From NCBI GenBank assembly GCA_011033025.1, contig WFMF01000616.1:1-64000 (forward strand): a stretch of 64,000 bases of DNA, read 5' to 3'. The DNA comes from Beroe forskalii (taxonomy: Eukaryota > Ctenophora > Nuda > Beroida > Beroidae). Below are positions 35,111-46,947 of this stretch, piece by piece. The notes below the pieces were generated by a model, which did not search any database, had not been told where the DNA came from, and saw only the letters and a list, made by a program, of their open reading frames with translations. The position numbers and the translations under genes were made by a program. Positions within the stretch are counted from its first letter, which is position 1, and each line of letters begins with the position of its first letter.

Positions 35111-37117
35111 GTAGTATCGACGATGATTCTGTGTAGTGGTCCTAGAGAGGTCATGGTCCTCTGTGATGGAAAGATTAAGAAAGAGTATTGGTTCAGAATG
35201 CCGTGGCAATCACTTATAATATAGTCCATCCAACGGAGTAATCAGCTCTGTACTACAGACAGTAACCAAGCAATCACAGAATCAAGCATTATGTTGTTTC
35301 CACTTTCATTTTTATTTCCATTTCCACTTTTTGCCTGTCGATGTTCTTCCACTATATAGACTATATCATGAGGAGTTAATTTCCGAAGGAAAATCGGCTA
35401 CAGTAAGATACCATAGCTATAGTCATGTATGATACTGACACTCATTAGAGGGAGGGTTGGATTGTATATTTAACTATGGTATTATAATTGATGAACTCAT
35501 CCAAAGCTATACAGCCTAAAAGTTGGAAGCAAAAAAATGTCCAATTTTGTCCAAAGTTAACCTCATTTTTGAGAATTGGACAAAAAACCATTGGACAAAA
35601 TTGGACATAATTGGACAAAATTGGACTTGGCCCCGCCCCAATATCAGGCATTTTCTATCATCATCGAAATGTACCTTCTAGGGGACATTTTTCAAATTCT
35701 TCAACCTAAAATTTCTCGTTTCCTTTTAAAAAAGGGCCAGATGCACCGATGTTTCTTAAGAATAATAAGCTTTATATGTAACATAAAGTAATTATGCTTA
35801 ACCAGTGAGCTGATTTAAACATGTTAAAGTGTGAAGCAAAACTACTATAAAATGTCCCTTAGGAGGAACATTTCTCTTGAACATGTCCTCTTGTGCCCAG
35901 AATTTCAAGATATATGATATAGAAAAACAGTTGTTTTTAAAATCATTCTTTTTACTGTCATATTTCATGAAAACTTTAGGCTGCCCATATCTGTAAAGGG
36001 TGCAGTAAGTAACAGCAAATACGAAATTGGTCATTTTGGGGCAGTACTCAAAATGGGCAAGATATAACATGAAGTGATGAATTTGCATAGAATTTTTCAT
36101 CAAATACTGTGCTATTAGTGTCTCCCTTGAAATAAAATAAGCCCAGACATCACAGGATTATAGCAGAAGGTTAAAATAATGAAGGAATTATGAAGCCGGT
36201 TTTTATGGTTTTGAAAATGACTCCATTTCAACATCAATTGCAGAAAAATTGGGGCCAGTGCAACAAGAGGAATTGTTCCAGGTTTTGCCTACACCATTGA
36301 CAGAGAGTGTGAGGCAAAATTGAAACCATAAAAACTTGTTCCAAACATAGATAACTCATGTTTTGTAAAAAGTACCATGGAAGGTACATTTTCTTGAAAA
36401 TGTACCCTAGAAGGGACATTTAGACAGTTATCATTAAGCACTCAAAAATTAAATTAAAAAGTAAAATAGTTGATATATAGCGGTCTGGTCGATCCTGGAG
36501 TATATAGAATCATCGAATTATTATTAATGTGACTAATTTCATTTCAAATAATATGTAATATTTTAAAATTATGATAAGATGATATTTTGATAAGTTTTGT
36601 CTATGTGAAACAATATTTGATTTGAGAATTATCCGTCATGATACCTAGTATAGATCTATGTTGAAAGTTAAGACTTTCTTATTTCCTCATTTTGCCATTT
36701 TGAAAATGGTTAGAATGCACACATAATCATTTATGGAAGGATTTAATATTCTTTAAGTTTGATTATCATACAGGTATCTTTATATTAATGAACTTTCAAG
36801 TTATAGTTGGAAAGTTAGAAGTTTAGAAATTATACGTGATCTTTTTATTTGCGAAGGTACAATTAAAAAAGAAATCATGCCGAGTCTTGAGAAATGGGCA
36901 TTCCTGTCTCAAATTCTCCTAGTACCTTAGAGATAATATTCCTTGTTTAATTCGCTTCATTCTATCAAAAATTTAGAGTTGGATATTTTAGAATTCGAAA
37001 TTAATGGGCAAAGTCTGATGACACCTACATTTTCCATTTAACATCAGCAATGTGAATTCAACTCACTTTCCTTGTTAGTATTAATTAGCGAATAATAACA
37101 CCCTTCGCCAACTGAGA

Positions 37118-40100
37118 ATGCCTACTAAAAGCCGAGCCCTCCGGAAGCGGATAAACCAGATCATGGACGATCTTAGGTAACACCAATGATATTCATTATA
37201 ATTCTATGTGTTTGGTCTTAGCTATGTTTTTCAGCTATCGAAATTAAACATTATGTAATTCTAAGAATCAAAATTTTAGCTTGATAACCAGACAATGATT
37301 TTTTAATAAACTATAAGATTCTCCATTTGTTCTTCCATCAATTGGACTTATAGACCATCATTAAAGTAATAACAAATCAGTGCCCCTGGCTCAGGTCCAA
37401 AGATCCCCGGAGGTTGTTTCGGGGAACGTCCAAAGTCAGTAAAATCCTCCGAGCCCCGGCCAAGGAGCTCGAATGGGACAGTGATCAGGTTAGTGGGTAT
37501 CAATTTCCTATTTTAGTATTTATCCTCCCCAGCATTTGGCACAAGAATTGTTTCGGTATATGTGTATTCGTGTATTCGGTACGGAATTTGTAAATTTCAT
37601 GATTTGCCGATTCAATATTTTTGGTGTACCATAACCTTGGAACCAATAACCTTCCCTCCCAGGTTATAGACGCTGTAGTGAAGGCTGGAGCCCCTACTAA
37701 TAACCCTTCCCTCTCAGGTAATAGACGCTGTAGTGAAGGTTGGAGCCCCTTCTAATGACACCTCCATCCCAGGTTATAGACGCTGTAGTGAAGGCTGGAG
37801 CAGTGCCCCTACTCGCCTCCTTCCTGACCCACATTGAGGATCAGAAGCTGCAAAGTGAAGCCGCTAACGCCCTCGCTAACATCAGTGCCGGGTCAGCGGA
37901 TAATACCCGGGCAGTGATTGATGCTAAGGTGGTACCCATTGCTACTCTCCTGTTGGAGTCACCCAGTATAGACTTACAGGACCATGTGAGTTGTTGTATC
38001 TGGGGATAGTGGGGGATTTGAGTTTCTGTGTGGGTTATAATATCTTTACTTTTAGGGCTTCTAAACGGTGTTTTCTGCTTTTCACCAGTGAATTTCATAT
38101 GAAAGTATTATTTCTTTCTTAACGGATGGAATACATTTTATTGTTTTTATTTTTAAATTCCGTACATCACTTAAGACTTATTAAATGGTTAATCATTCCA
38201 AATAATAGGTGAACTGTTATCCTTCACTCCCGTTTCAGGCAGCCTGGTTGCTAGCTAACATTGCCTGTGAGAACTGTTCTTGTGTGCTGGATGCCGGGGC
38301 TCTCGCCCCTCTTCTCAGACTTCTAGATTCATATTTCATTGAAAGTACATGGAAATATCATTCCAATTCGGGGGTTTCTTGATGAAAGATTTGATTTTAC
38401 CAATTTCACCGGACAATTTTTTGCTTCAAATTTCAGTATTATGTACTTGTTTTGAGTGGTCACATTTGGTCCACAATTTATATTTCATAACATGAGAAAA
38501 ATTGACCATTCCATCATTTCCGAAATGCCAACTAACTCTTATTTCAGATTCATTGTGTATATCAGATTCTTTGTGCGAGAGTGCCAAGTCGAACAACACG
38601 TCCGAGCAATCGCTCATCAAAACAGCGACCTGGCTGCTGTCCAACCTTTGCCAGTACACGGATTCCTTCGAAATTGTAAGTTTTGCAGAAAACTTGAAGA
38701 GTTACTAAACATTTACGTTTAATGTTTCTTGTGTTTGCGAAAGTTCTACCAATCTGCTTTTGTCTGTGCTGCGTAAAATTTAACTAATCAAAGTGTGTAA
38801 GCTTAAAAGAGTATAATCTACAACATCAGTCCTTGATTTCTTAAGATTAGGTATTACATGACCGAACCTTGATAATTCAAAACCATGTATAATATGTCAT
38901 TTTATCCTCATTCTTTAATGCAGGTTAAGGAATGTTTACCCCGGCTAGCTAAGCTGATCAAATCAAACAACGAGGCTGTACTCCGAGACGCATGTTGGGG
39001 CGTAATGTACATGTGTAAACTTAGCATACAAGAGGTGCTCGATTCAGGCGCATGTGAGTACATCAAGTTTATAATGTGTACTATGTACAGTGTACACTGT
39101 ACCTGCATAATTTACATCATAAAATGTGTACATGATGTCAAATAGGTGTATAATGTACAGGGCCCTTTACCATGTACATATTGTGTGAACTTAGCATAGA
39201 ATGTCTAAGTCCATGTCAGTCCTCTATTACATGGTCTACAGTTACTGATTAGTTTACACACCTTATTATGATGTACAATGTACAATGTGCGATTCGATCA
39301 CATTTATGTCGAAGAAATCAACTGATGACCTTTTCAAAGATTATAAATAAATTTCTCCCAACTCAGTGCGGAAAAAGTTGTCACAGAATACAGATTGTAA
39401 AAATAGTACCTAGTGATAGTTGAAATAGTAGCACTGATAGTTAAAGTTGTACCTAGTGATTTTAAAAATAGCAGTGATATTGTTACCAAGATCAACGACC
39501 TTAATTCACTGACTGCGTTACATCAGGTGATACGTTGGTGAAACTACTGATGCACAGTTCGGACGATGTTACCTGTGTTGCGTTAGAGGCACTTCTTGCT
39601 ATATTCACCAATGGGAACCTAGAACAGAAGAAGGTAGAATAATCCCTAACTTTATCCAGCTACAAATCTATCAAACATACAAAGATCAAATAATTGAAAA
39701 ATTCCTAGATCGGAATGTTCTTGTATTGATGACTTGGAATCGATTCCTCCAGTCCAAATTCCCTCCATACCTCATTGCTTTAATATTGCTGCATTCCCTC
39801 CCTAACCTCACACTGATTGAGCATTCCTGCATTCCCTCCTAACCCCGTACTAATTGAGTATTCCTGCAGTATGCCGCCATAACGTGCCGTGCTCTACCCC
39901 GTCTAAGGTTCCTGCTTCACAACAAGAGGGAACGAACCAGGGAAATAGCCTGTCAAGCACTGTCACACATTGCTATTGGTTCAGTCGAGTTAGTCCAGGT
40001 GTGTATCTCGTGATGTATGATGGCAGCAATGGTTTCGTTTTCGAAATTTCATTCTGTTGTGCAACTAAATTCTGTGTACGTCAAGTTCGAGTAGCCTTAA

Positions 40101-42672
40101 CAGAGAAATGCAGTTACATAATTATTTATTACGGATGACTTAAAAACGGCTTTATTCGACCAAACTGTGAGAGAACAAGCGGCACAGTTCTGCGACAGAA
40201 CCCGCAGCAGTTCTTTCACAGAACCCGCGGCAGTTCTGCGACAGAACCCGCGGCAGTTCTGCGACAGAACCCACGGCAGTTCCGTGACAGAACCAGCCTT
40301 AGTTCTGTGACAGAACCCGCGGCAGTTCTGTCACAGAACCCGCGGCAGTTTTGTGACAGAACCTGCGGCAGTTTTGTGACAGAACCCGCAGCAGTTCTGT
40401 GACAGAACCTGCAGCAGTTCTGTGACAGAACCTGCAGCAGTTCTGTGACAGAACCCGCAGTAGTTCCGTGACAGAACCCGCGGCAGTTGTGTGACAAACC
40501 TTCAGCAGTTCTGTGGCAGAACCCGCGGCAGTTCTGCGACAGAACCCGCGGCAGTTCTGTGACAGAACCCACGGCAGTTCTGTGACAACACATTTGTTTT
40601 TTACTTACAACTTTTTATTTAAACTTATTTTTATTTTATTTTTTATTTTATTTAAACTTATTTTTATTTTATTTTTCATATTTTTTATTTACTTTACCTG
40701 TTCACATCCAGTTGTGGAAATGAGGAAATGGTAGTGAGCAGCCCCTTATATACAGGTGTTTGCTGACACCACTATGACACGCGTAATGCTACGAATCCTT
40801 GACACCACTTTATGTCAGACTATGCGTCTCTTGAGTTCATACGTCATAACATGTTTCCTTGACACCACCCAGCGGTCTACGCGTGTGTGGCACCTATCTT
40901 ATCAAGATCTGTGCTTAAACTGCTAAAACTTGACGCTGTGACACCAATAACTTTTTCATCAATGAAATTGTGTATTCCCAGGGGCTGCATCAAAACGGCG
41001 TATATCCGTGTCTGGTACACCTTTGTATGCGACAGTCACATTCGCGGGGTAGCTGGCTCACTTGGAAAGAAGCGGTCAAAACCCTCTCCAACACCCTCAC
41101 AACATCCATGTTCAATCGGAGATAATCAAGTGGGTGATTGGTATGAAAATTTAATGAAAAGATAATTGAGTGTTTCACATGGTAATTGAGACAATGATTG
41201 GTTTTCGACTGCAAACCTTGTTGCTTTTCGCATGTGCCACTTAAAAAGCTGATTTTATATATTGTTTTTGAATAATTAATTGTGCGGGAATCTTGATAGA
41301 CTGTCAATAGCCAGTGATTCGTCACCAGAAATAGCAATTTTGTAAAATTGCCGCGCGGCGTAATGTATTGCTAGTTTTTTGCGCGCGTTTGTGACGAAAG
41401 CAAAATTCGTATCCGATTACTAAAGTCACATCGTGTCTTTTTGTGAGAATGTAGAAATTAGTTTGTCCTAAATTTTCGAATAAACCCATAAATTACCGTT
41501 AATTATGCGTCAATTTTTCCAAGTACTTAGTCGGTTTGGGGGCTGTAACGGCAATTGTAGATTCCTTAGTGGAAATAGTTCGGAACCAGGCGTCTATACA
41601 CCTGTGTTTTGATGTGGCTCTACAGTTCATTGAACTTCTCGTTACGGCGGGAACTAAAGATTCAGAGGTTTGTGGGGCTTGTTTTGACTTGAAATACGGA
41701 CATAATTGTATGTTCTGCAATATCACATGATATCTTTTCTTGATATCATATAAGGACGCTCATTCAAACTGATATTCATTTCTGTCTTTCGGTATTTTCA
41801 TTGAAAACTGTTGTATCAGGAAAGAGGGGACACAGTCAACGATTACAGGGAGTTTTTGGAGGACACCGGAGTCCCCGAGATTATTGCTGTAGCTGCACTA
41901 GACAGAGTAAGTGGTTTTGACACTTGTTTATTTCATTTTACCTTGCCAAACCGACTCAAATGTGGTCTTATATCCAAATGGATATTCAAAATTACCAATT
42001 TGAGGAGAGAACAGCAGCAACTCCGCTGATACGTCTCCGAATATGGAATAATTGCCCTCAAAATAGCGGTATATAGCGCATAAAATTTCTACATGTTCGC
42101 TGGGCTCAGTGGCGTGAGTCTGTAATCCAGCTACTTGGAGGCGTTCAAAGTGGGGAATGTGTTGAGGTGGGGAGTTCTGAGCTGCGTTGCGCTATGTTGA
42201 GCCGGTGTCCGCACTAAGACCGGTGCCAATATGGGTTTCTCCTGGTAGCTAGAGGAGTCCAGGTTGATAGTGAGGAGCGTACCGGCCCAGGGGCGAAAGC
42301 CAGCAGGCAAAAGCACCCGTACTGGTCAGTAGTGGGATAGCACTGGTGAATAGGCGCGTAGTTCAGCCCTACCAAAATATACAAACCCTTCTTTTTATGC
42401 AAGGTACAAAATTTAATTTTGTCTGGGATATCCCAAGGTATTTCCTAAACAAGTTCTCTATTTTATCATACGTCCAGGTGTGTCGTGACGGTATCGGGAG
42501 TGGTAGTGAATCGTCCACTGAGATAGGTCCCATAGCTAACGAGTCAGCGCACCAAGCGGCTAGAGTGGCGAGCCTCTTCACCTACAGCAGTGTTGAGGGG
42601 TGCCATGTTCCGACTCTCAAACGGCTCTGTAGACGCAAAGTCTTTCCAGAGCGAGTGGAAAGAGGTTTGTGA
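37118..42672 (+). CDS. Importin subunit alpha-like armadillo-repeat protein
   Basis: Twelve coding exons: 37118-37176, 37395-37488, 37773-37985, 38239-38344, 38566-38675, 38924-39053, 39527-39633, 39870-39998, 40982-41133, 41524-41667, 41820-41906 and 42478-42672. Phases agree throughout; about 507 aa. Basic N terminus (KSRALRKRI) is a divergent importin-beta-binding segment. ARM repeats follow: VKAGAVPLLASFL, EAANALANISAGSADNTRAVIDAKVVP, AAWLLANIACENC, TATWLLSNLCQ, DACWGVMYMCKLS, EALLAIFTNG, QALSHIAIGS, YLVGLGAV. The WxxxN positions are partly kept (AAWLLAN, TATWLLSN) and partly lost (ACWGVMY), so NLS binding may be altered. Exon 9 needs one extra base near 41119 to read through into EIIKWYLVGLG. 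It should carry NLS cargo with importin beta into the nucleus (family role). An SRP RNA lies in the last intron. Confidence 0.8.
37663..37800. repeat. 55-bp tandem triplication of a 3' splice site and exon start
   Basis: TCCCAG|GT(T/A)ATAGACGCTG TAGTGAAGG(C/T)TGGAGC occurs with the exon start at 37663, 37718 and 37773. Only the last copy opens into the long exon; the first two run into short dead ends. Each keeps a pyrimidine tract and AG. Confidence 0.9.
40155..40590. repeat. Satellite of about 21-bp units, each a GTTCTGTGACAGAAC palindrome
   Basis: About 19 copies of CAGTTCTGTGACAGAACCCG with changes. Each unit has 6-bp arms GTTCTG and CAGAAC around TGA. It sits in importin intron 8. A 125-codon minus-strand frame over it is just translated repeat. 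An A/T-rich tail (TTTATTTTATTTTT words) follows to 40700, and GACACCA words at 40745-40870. Confidence 0.9.
42099..42396 (+). ncRNA. Signal recognition particle RNA (7SL)
   Basis: Close match to metazoan 7SL RNA over its whole length of about 298 nt. The Alu domain starts GCTGGGCTCAGTGGCG, with TGTAATCCAGCTAC for the loop L2 region. The S domain has GTGTCCGCACTAAG and GGTGCCAATATGG (helix 6 and SRP19 region), then ACCGGCCCAGG..GAAA..CAGCAGG (helix 8 and the SRP54 symmetric loop, with a GAAA tetraloop), and CAGTAGTGGGAT then GTGAATAG closing helix 5. It ends in TTCTTTTT, a Pol III terminator. A TATA-like TATATAGC lies about 25 bases upstream. It forms the scaffold of SRP for co-translational targeting to the ER. 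It is nested, same strand, in the last intron of the importin gene and looks intact. Confidence 0.95.
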
Positions 42673-42848
42673 TCCGGCACTTTTGAATTTTTCTGGTAAA
42701 ATAGATGATTGTATCAAACATTTTGGATCAATTTTTCATGAATCTTTCTTATCGCGTGTCATTTATAGTTCCTTTACAGTCCTTTTTTCTAAGTCCTATA
42801 CATCGTTAGGTTGCCCAGTTTGCATTATCTTGCCCACTGCGCTGTTTC

Positions 42849-45800
42849 ATGGTCGGGTTGCGTGCAGAAGATGCTGATTTGGTGACTGGTATCTTGCTGT
42901 GTACGGTGAAGGAGGCTCTGTCGGTCAAATACACGGGGGATAACGCCTTCTTTTCGGGTAAGTGTCAAGAATCATTCAACTTCTTAATCGAAGTTCTCTC
43001 TTGAAATCTCGAAATTTAGAGGTTCTGCCACAATAAGTCTAAAAGTTAAATTCCGATATTTACCCGCCCTCTTTTTAACCAATCACCACGCCTTTTCTCC
43101 ACCAATCACCACACCTTTTCTCCACCAATCACCACATTCACACGCCCTTTTCTCCTCCCAGGAAGGTACCAGGAAGCAGCTAAACGGTACAGCGAAGCAC
43201 TCCAGCTGATTGAGAGTTTAGACAGCGAGAGTTTCGAGCAGCTGACACCCTCACCGTACTCCTCAACCGGACAGGATGCAACATGAAGCTGTCCATGTGG
43301 CCTGATGTCATCCAAGACTGTATCAGGGGTCTTGCCATACACCCAAAACATCCTAAGTTCTTACAGGTAATTAACTATGAGGACTACCAGGGTTTTTCTA
43401 GATTCAATGATGAACATGTTAATATGTAATTTAACTTCATATTTTATTAAATGATGAACATATTGTACAATTACAAGGGCAACTTTCAGTAGTTTTTGTT
43501 TAATTAAATTTTCACTCCGGTTTATACTCTGCAGATGCGAGCCTCAGCTTACGAGAAACTGGGGATGTATCAGAACGCATTGGACGACTACAGTCTCGTA
43601 AAGACAGAGGAGAGCGAAGCTGCCCGTATCAAGTTAAAAGAGAGGATCGACTCTCAGCAACTCCTAGCAACACAGCAACAGTTGCTTAACAACCAGCAAC
43701 TCCTTAACAACCAGCAACTGCTCAACAATCAACATCTACTGAACAACCAACAGTTGCTGAACAGCCAGCAGATCCTGAACAACGCCCAACTGCTCTCAAC
43801 CCAACAATTTAACGCCGCTCAACAGCTCGCTGCCACGCAGCAACTTTTCAACGCCCAAACGGCCGCCTCATGCGGCACCCTGTTCAACCAAGGCGGCAGT
43901 GGTTTAATCAACCCTGGGGGCGGTCTTATGCCGAATACATCCCAACTCCTGGCAAACCACCAACTGTTGCTAAACCAGCAACAACTGGGCAACCTGTCTC
44001 TGTTGGACCAGAGTGTGCAGCAACATGTTAGCCACAGTACCACGCAGCAGTGTACGACTACCACGCAGATCACTACCACACAGATTACCACAACTACAAC
44101 GACTGAAACTACAACTGTAGAGGAGAGCAGGTGAGTTGGTGATAGGTTAAAGAAGGGTCTGCGTGTTTTATTGATTCATTTAGAGAATCTTATCAAAGTT
44201 TAAATAAGTTTTTGGAGATCTAAATAATATCACTTAAATCACAATACATTATTTTCAGTGAGGCCCAAATGGCAGCAGTGGAAAAAGCCCAGCGGCAGTA
44301 CATCATGAAGCAGTTAAACTTCAACCAGCAGAAGAAGATGAAAGAGCAGCAGGTTCAGCAGCAGGACCCACAGCAGCAACAGATCACTGCTCCTCCACAG
44401 AAGCCAGCCACTCCAGCAGCGGCGGAGCAGCAGCTGGCGCCGCAAGTTGCTACGCCGCCAGTTCCAGAGCCGCTCCCACCACAGCAGCCACCGCCGCCGC
44501 AGCAATCCAAGCAACAGCAGCAGCTGCAAAAGCAACAATTGCACCAAGCTCAGTTCGAACTGCAGCAGCAACAGCAAAAGTTGCTTCAGCAAGCTTCTCA
44601 AGCAAAGCAACCCCCGCAGCAACCTCAGACGCCGCCACCGAAGCAACAGCAAGCAACTCCCGAGGTTCAGCAACCTAAACCACAACCAGTGAAGCAAGAG
44701 CAGCCTAAGCAGCAAACAAAATCTCAATCAAAGAAGGTTTATATTTTAGATGGAATTTCTGCTTTAATCATGAAAATCAAATTGATTTTTTTCATTTTTG
44801 TGGAGAGGGTAACAATTTTATTCGTGGCAGATTTATTTGACGATTATTTTTCAATCTCATCATTTCAGCAGGCATCTAACCAAGCCTCAGCAACTGCTGC
44901 AAGCAACCCACAGCCTGCACCAGCTACGCAGCAACATGGGAAAGATCAACAACACCATCAGCAACCTTCCCTAGCAACTGCACAGCAACACGTGAACGCT
45001 GCTTTACAGCAACAACAAGCATCGCTAGCAACTGCTCAGCAACATTTGGTTGCTCAACATCATGGCCATGGTATGAAATCACTTTAAATTATTGTGTAAA
45101 CTTAAACTTTTACTAAGTGAAGAACTCAATGGAATACTTATTTTATTTGATTCACACTCCTATAGTTGGAATCTTCGAAAAATAAGTTCTGAAGAGGTTT
45201 AGGCTGCACACTATATGATTGAAAAGCCCGCCTCCATCTAATCAATCCCCCTCCAGCCCATCAGCAGCACTCGGCTGCACACAGCGCACCACCGAGTGGT
45301 AACCAGAAGACAGCACAACACAAGTCTCACGAGCACAAGAAGACGAGTGGAAGTTGCATGCATAGCACCTCCCACCACATCACCAACATTCTCAACTGCG
45401 CGCAGCAGCACCAGGTATGATAAATGGAGAATGCGATTTGGGATTGGGTCTGACGTTGTCAGTTTGAGGGTGCGTCGGGGTTTTTCAAACGCCAGACAAC
45501 ATTTGGAGGTTTTAATGCTATTTTGATAAGTGTGTTTTGATGAAACCCCCATCAGATGAAACAAATTAACACTGAATATAATCCACCTAGGTGTCCACCA
45601 CTACCACTCAGCAGCTGATGACTGAGGAAGAGTTGCTCAAAGCATCCAACATGGAGCTATCCCATCACTTGGTGAGATATGTTTTCCTACCATTCATGAG
45701 ACGAATAGTCACCCCTATTCCCTAATTTTGAATACCGTCTCTGAGACCCTAAGACCCTTGAAATTAAATCAATTTCAATCATCCCTAATCCCAAGTGTCG

Positions 45801-46087
45801 TATTATTGTCATCAAACTCCTCTGATGTGTGGTCTAACCTCCTCCAGGTACACGAGTCACTATCGGAGTTCGCAGCGCCGCCCACCTCTCCCGTCAACAT
45901 GCCGGACACCTTTGAGCTGGAGGAGGAGATCCACCTGCCGGGCCCCCTCCCCGCCCCTCCCTACATCCGGGCTCCCTCCCGCCAGCAGCTGGCAACCTTC
46001 CAGTTCATCATGAACACCTACATCCGAGGGGAGGACCCCACCAGACGGAGGAAGCGTGCGGAGCGCCCCAAACAAGTCGAAACATGA
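42849..46087 (+). CDS. TPR protein with a long Gln-rich region
   Basis: Exons 42849-42957, 43162-43366, 43535-44130, 44259-44736, 44869-45070, 45257-45414, 45591-45671 and 45848-46087, phases consistent; about 690 aa. The start MVGLRAEDADLVTG leads into EALSVKYTGDNAFFSGRYQEAAKRYSEAL, a first TPR motif. LLNRTGCNMKLSMWPDVIQDCIRGLAIHPKHPK and MRASAYEKLGMYQNALDDYSLVK are the next two. Between the first and second TPR the frame shifts by one base near 43244 (an extra G would mend it). Then comes a repeat of NNQQLL, a Gln/Pro-rich stretch of about 250 residues, a His-rich part and an acidic C-terminal segment ending in a basic RRRKRAERPK tail. Co-chaperone-like TPR plus low-complexity scaffold is a guess; I do not recognise the specific gene. 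It begins only 176 bp after the importin stop. Confidence 0.72.
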
Positions 46088-46539
46088 ACCCGGAAGGCGA
46101 ACACTCCGACTTGATCGGTGTGCTTCCCAGGCTGTTATATACTGGCAACTGCAACCAATAATTGATAATTCGAACTTATATTCGTTTATCCCATTTAGTG
46201 AGACCTCGTTAACCGAGGGTTCAGGGCCCCTTCCTGAATTTACTGATTATTGAATTTGATGCTAACGCAAATCCAGAGTTATATCGATGACGATGATATG
46301 CGTTTTTAATTAATAATTAATATTATAATTAAGAGCGGCTTTGAATTTGATATGACGTTGTTAAATATTTTAGATGTAATTAATATTATCATATGTGATT
46401 GTCCCTATGTAACGCATAATGATAACCATTGCCAATTCTGAATTCGCTAAGGTTTTAAATTAATCCTACCATTAAGATTTGGTCTCATTGTGTTATGAAT
46501 CACTATCTTGTAGTTGTATCTCATATCTGAGAATGATTA

Positions 46540-46947
46540 CGCATATGTGTGCAGACCGCTCGATACGGAGGACTTGATAACCTTACATACTAACGGTGGC
46601 GTGTCGAACTCATATATGCGCGGCTTTTCGTGTTGCTAAACACGTATATCCCTGTCTGCGTTGCGCGGCGCGCTTCCCCAGTGTGTCCCGTAGGGAAGCG
46701 CCGCGCGCGTACACACACCTATGCGGGCTTAGGAACTTTTCGTGTGCGGCTTACGCTGCCTGTAATTATAACAAAGGCAGCGAGCCGCGCATGGAAAAGC
46801 CGCGCACATATGAGTTCGACACGCCCCTGTAAGTTGTAACACTCGCGCGCCGCGCACAATTCTTTTATACGGTAACTAACTGCATAAAAGAGTTGTGTGC
46901 GCAAGTGTTAGTATGTACGGTTATCGAGCGATCTGCACACATATGCG
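46540..46947. mobile_element. 408-bp inverted-repeat element (MITE) with TTA target duplication
   Basis: Termini CGCATATGTGTGCAGACCGC and the reverse complement (one mismatch in 25) are flanked by TTA on both sides (46537-46539, 46948-46950). Inner segments also pair (GTGTCGAACTCATAT near 46608 with ATATGAGTTCGACAC near 46807), so the whole can fold back. It is GC-rich inside and shares sequence with 3843-4290 and a terminus with 10647. Confidence 0.85.

Larger units (their letters stand above)
30315..37117. other. 6.8-kb gene-free repeat-rich region
   Basis: No exon is recognisable. It contains the 32146-32950 foldback, the 32990-34710 satellite, the 34725-35110 palindrome, and two direct copies of a GGACAAAATTGGAC-rich palindromic segment (31835-31920 and 35535-35630). 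A word like AAATGTCCCTTCTAGGGGACATTT recurs in several orientations at about 31145, 31500, 35665, 35850 and 36360-36420. The last two patterns suggest one large, much decayed repeat unit surrounding the satellite. Confidence 0.6.

Noticed and set aside
40216-40593. 125-codon minus-strand frame with a repeated TELPRVLSQNC-like pattern
   Set aside because: Its periodicity is that of the 21-bp satellite; no start context, splice site or domain supports a protein.
42131-42402. Two overlapping minus-strand open frames of about 60 codons
   Set aside because: They lie entirely on the SRP RNA gene and simply translate its complement.
42590-42664. An alternative first exon for the TPR gene overlapping the importin stop
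   Set aside because: Its phase does not join the next exon, while ATG 42849 opens directly into the TPR frame.
44314-44727. Leu/Arg-rich minus-strand frames opposite the Gln-rich exon
   Set aside because: CAG/CAA repeats read backwards give long open Leu/Cys frames; the plus-strand exon with correct splice phases explains the sequence.
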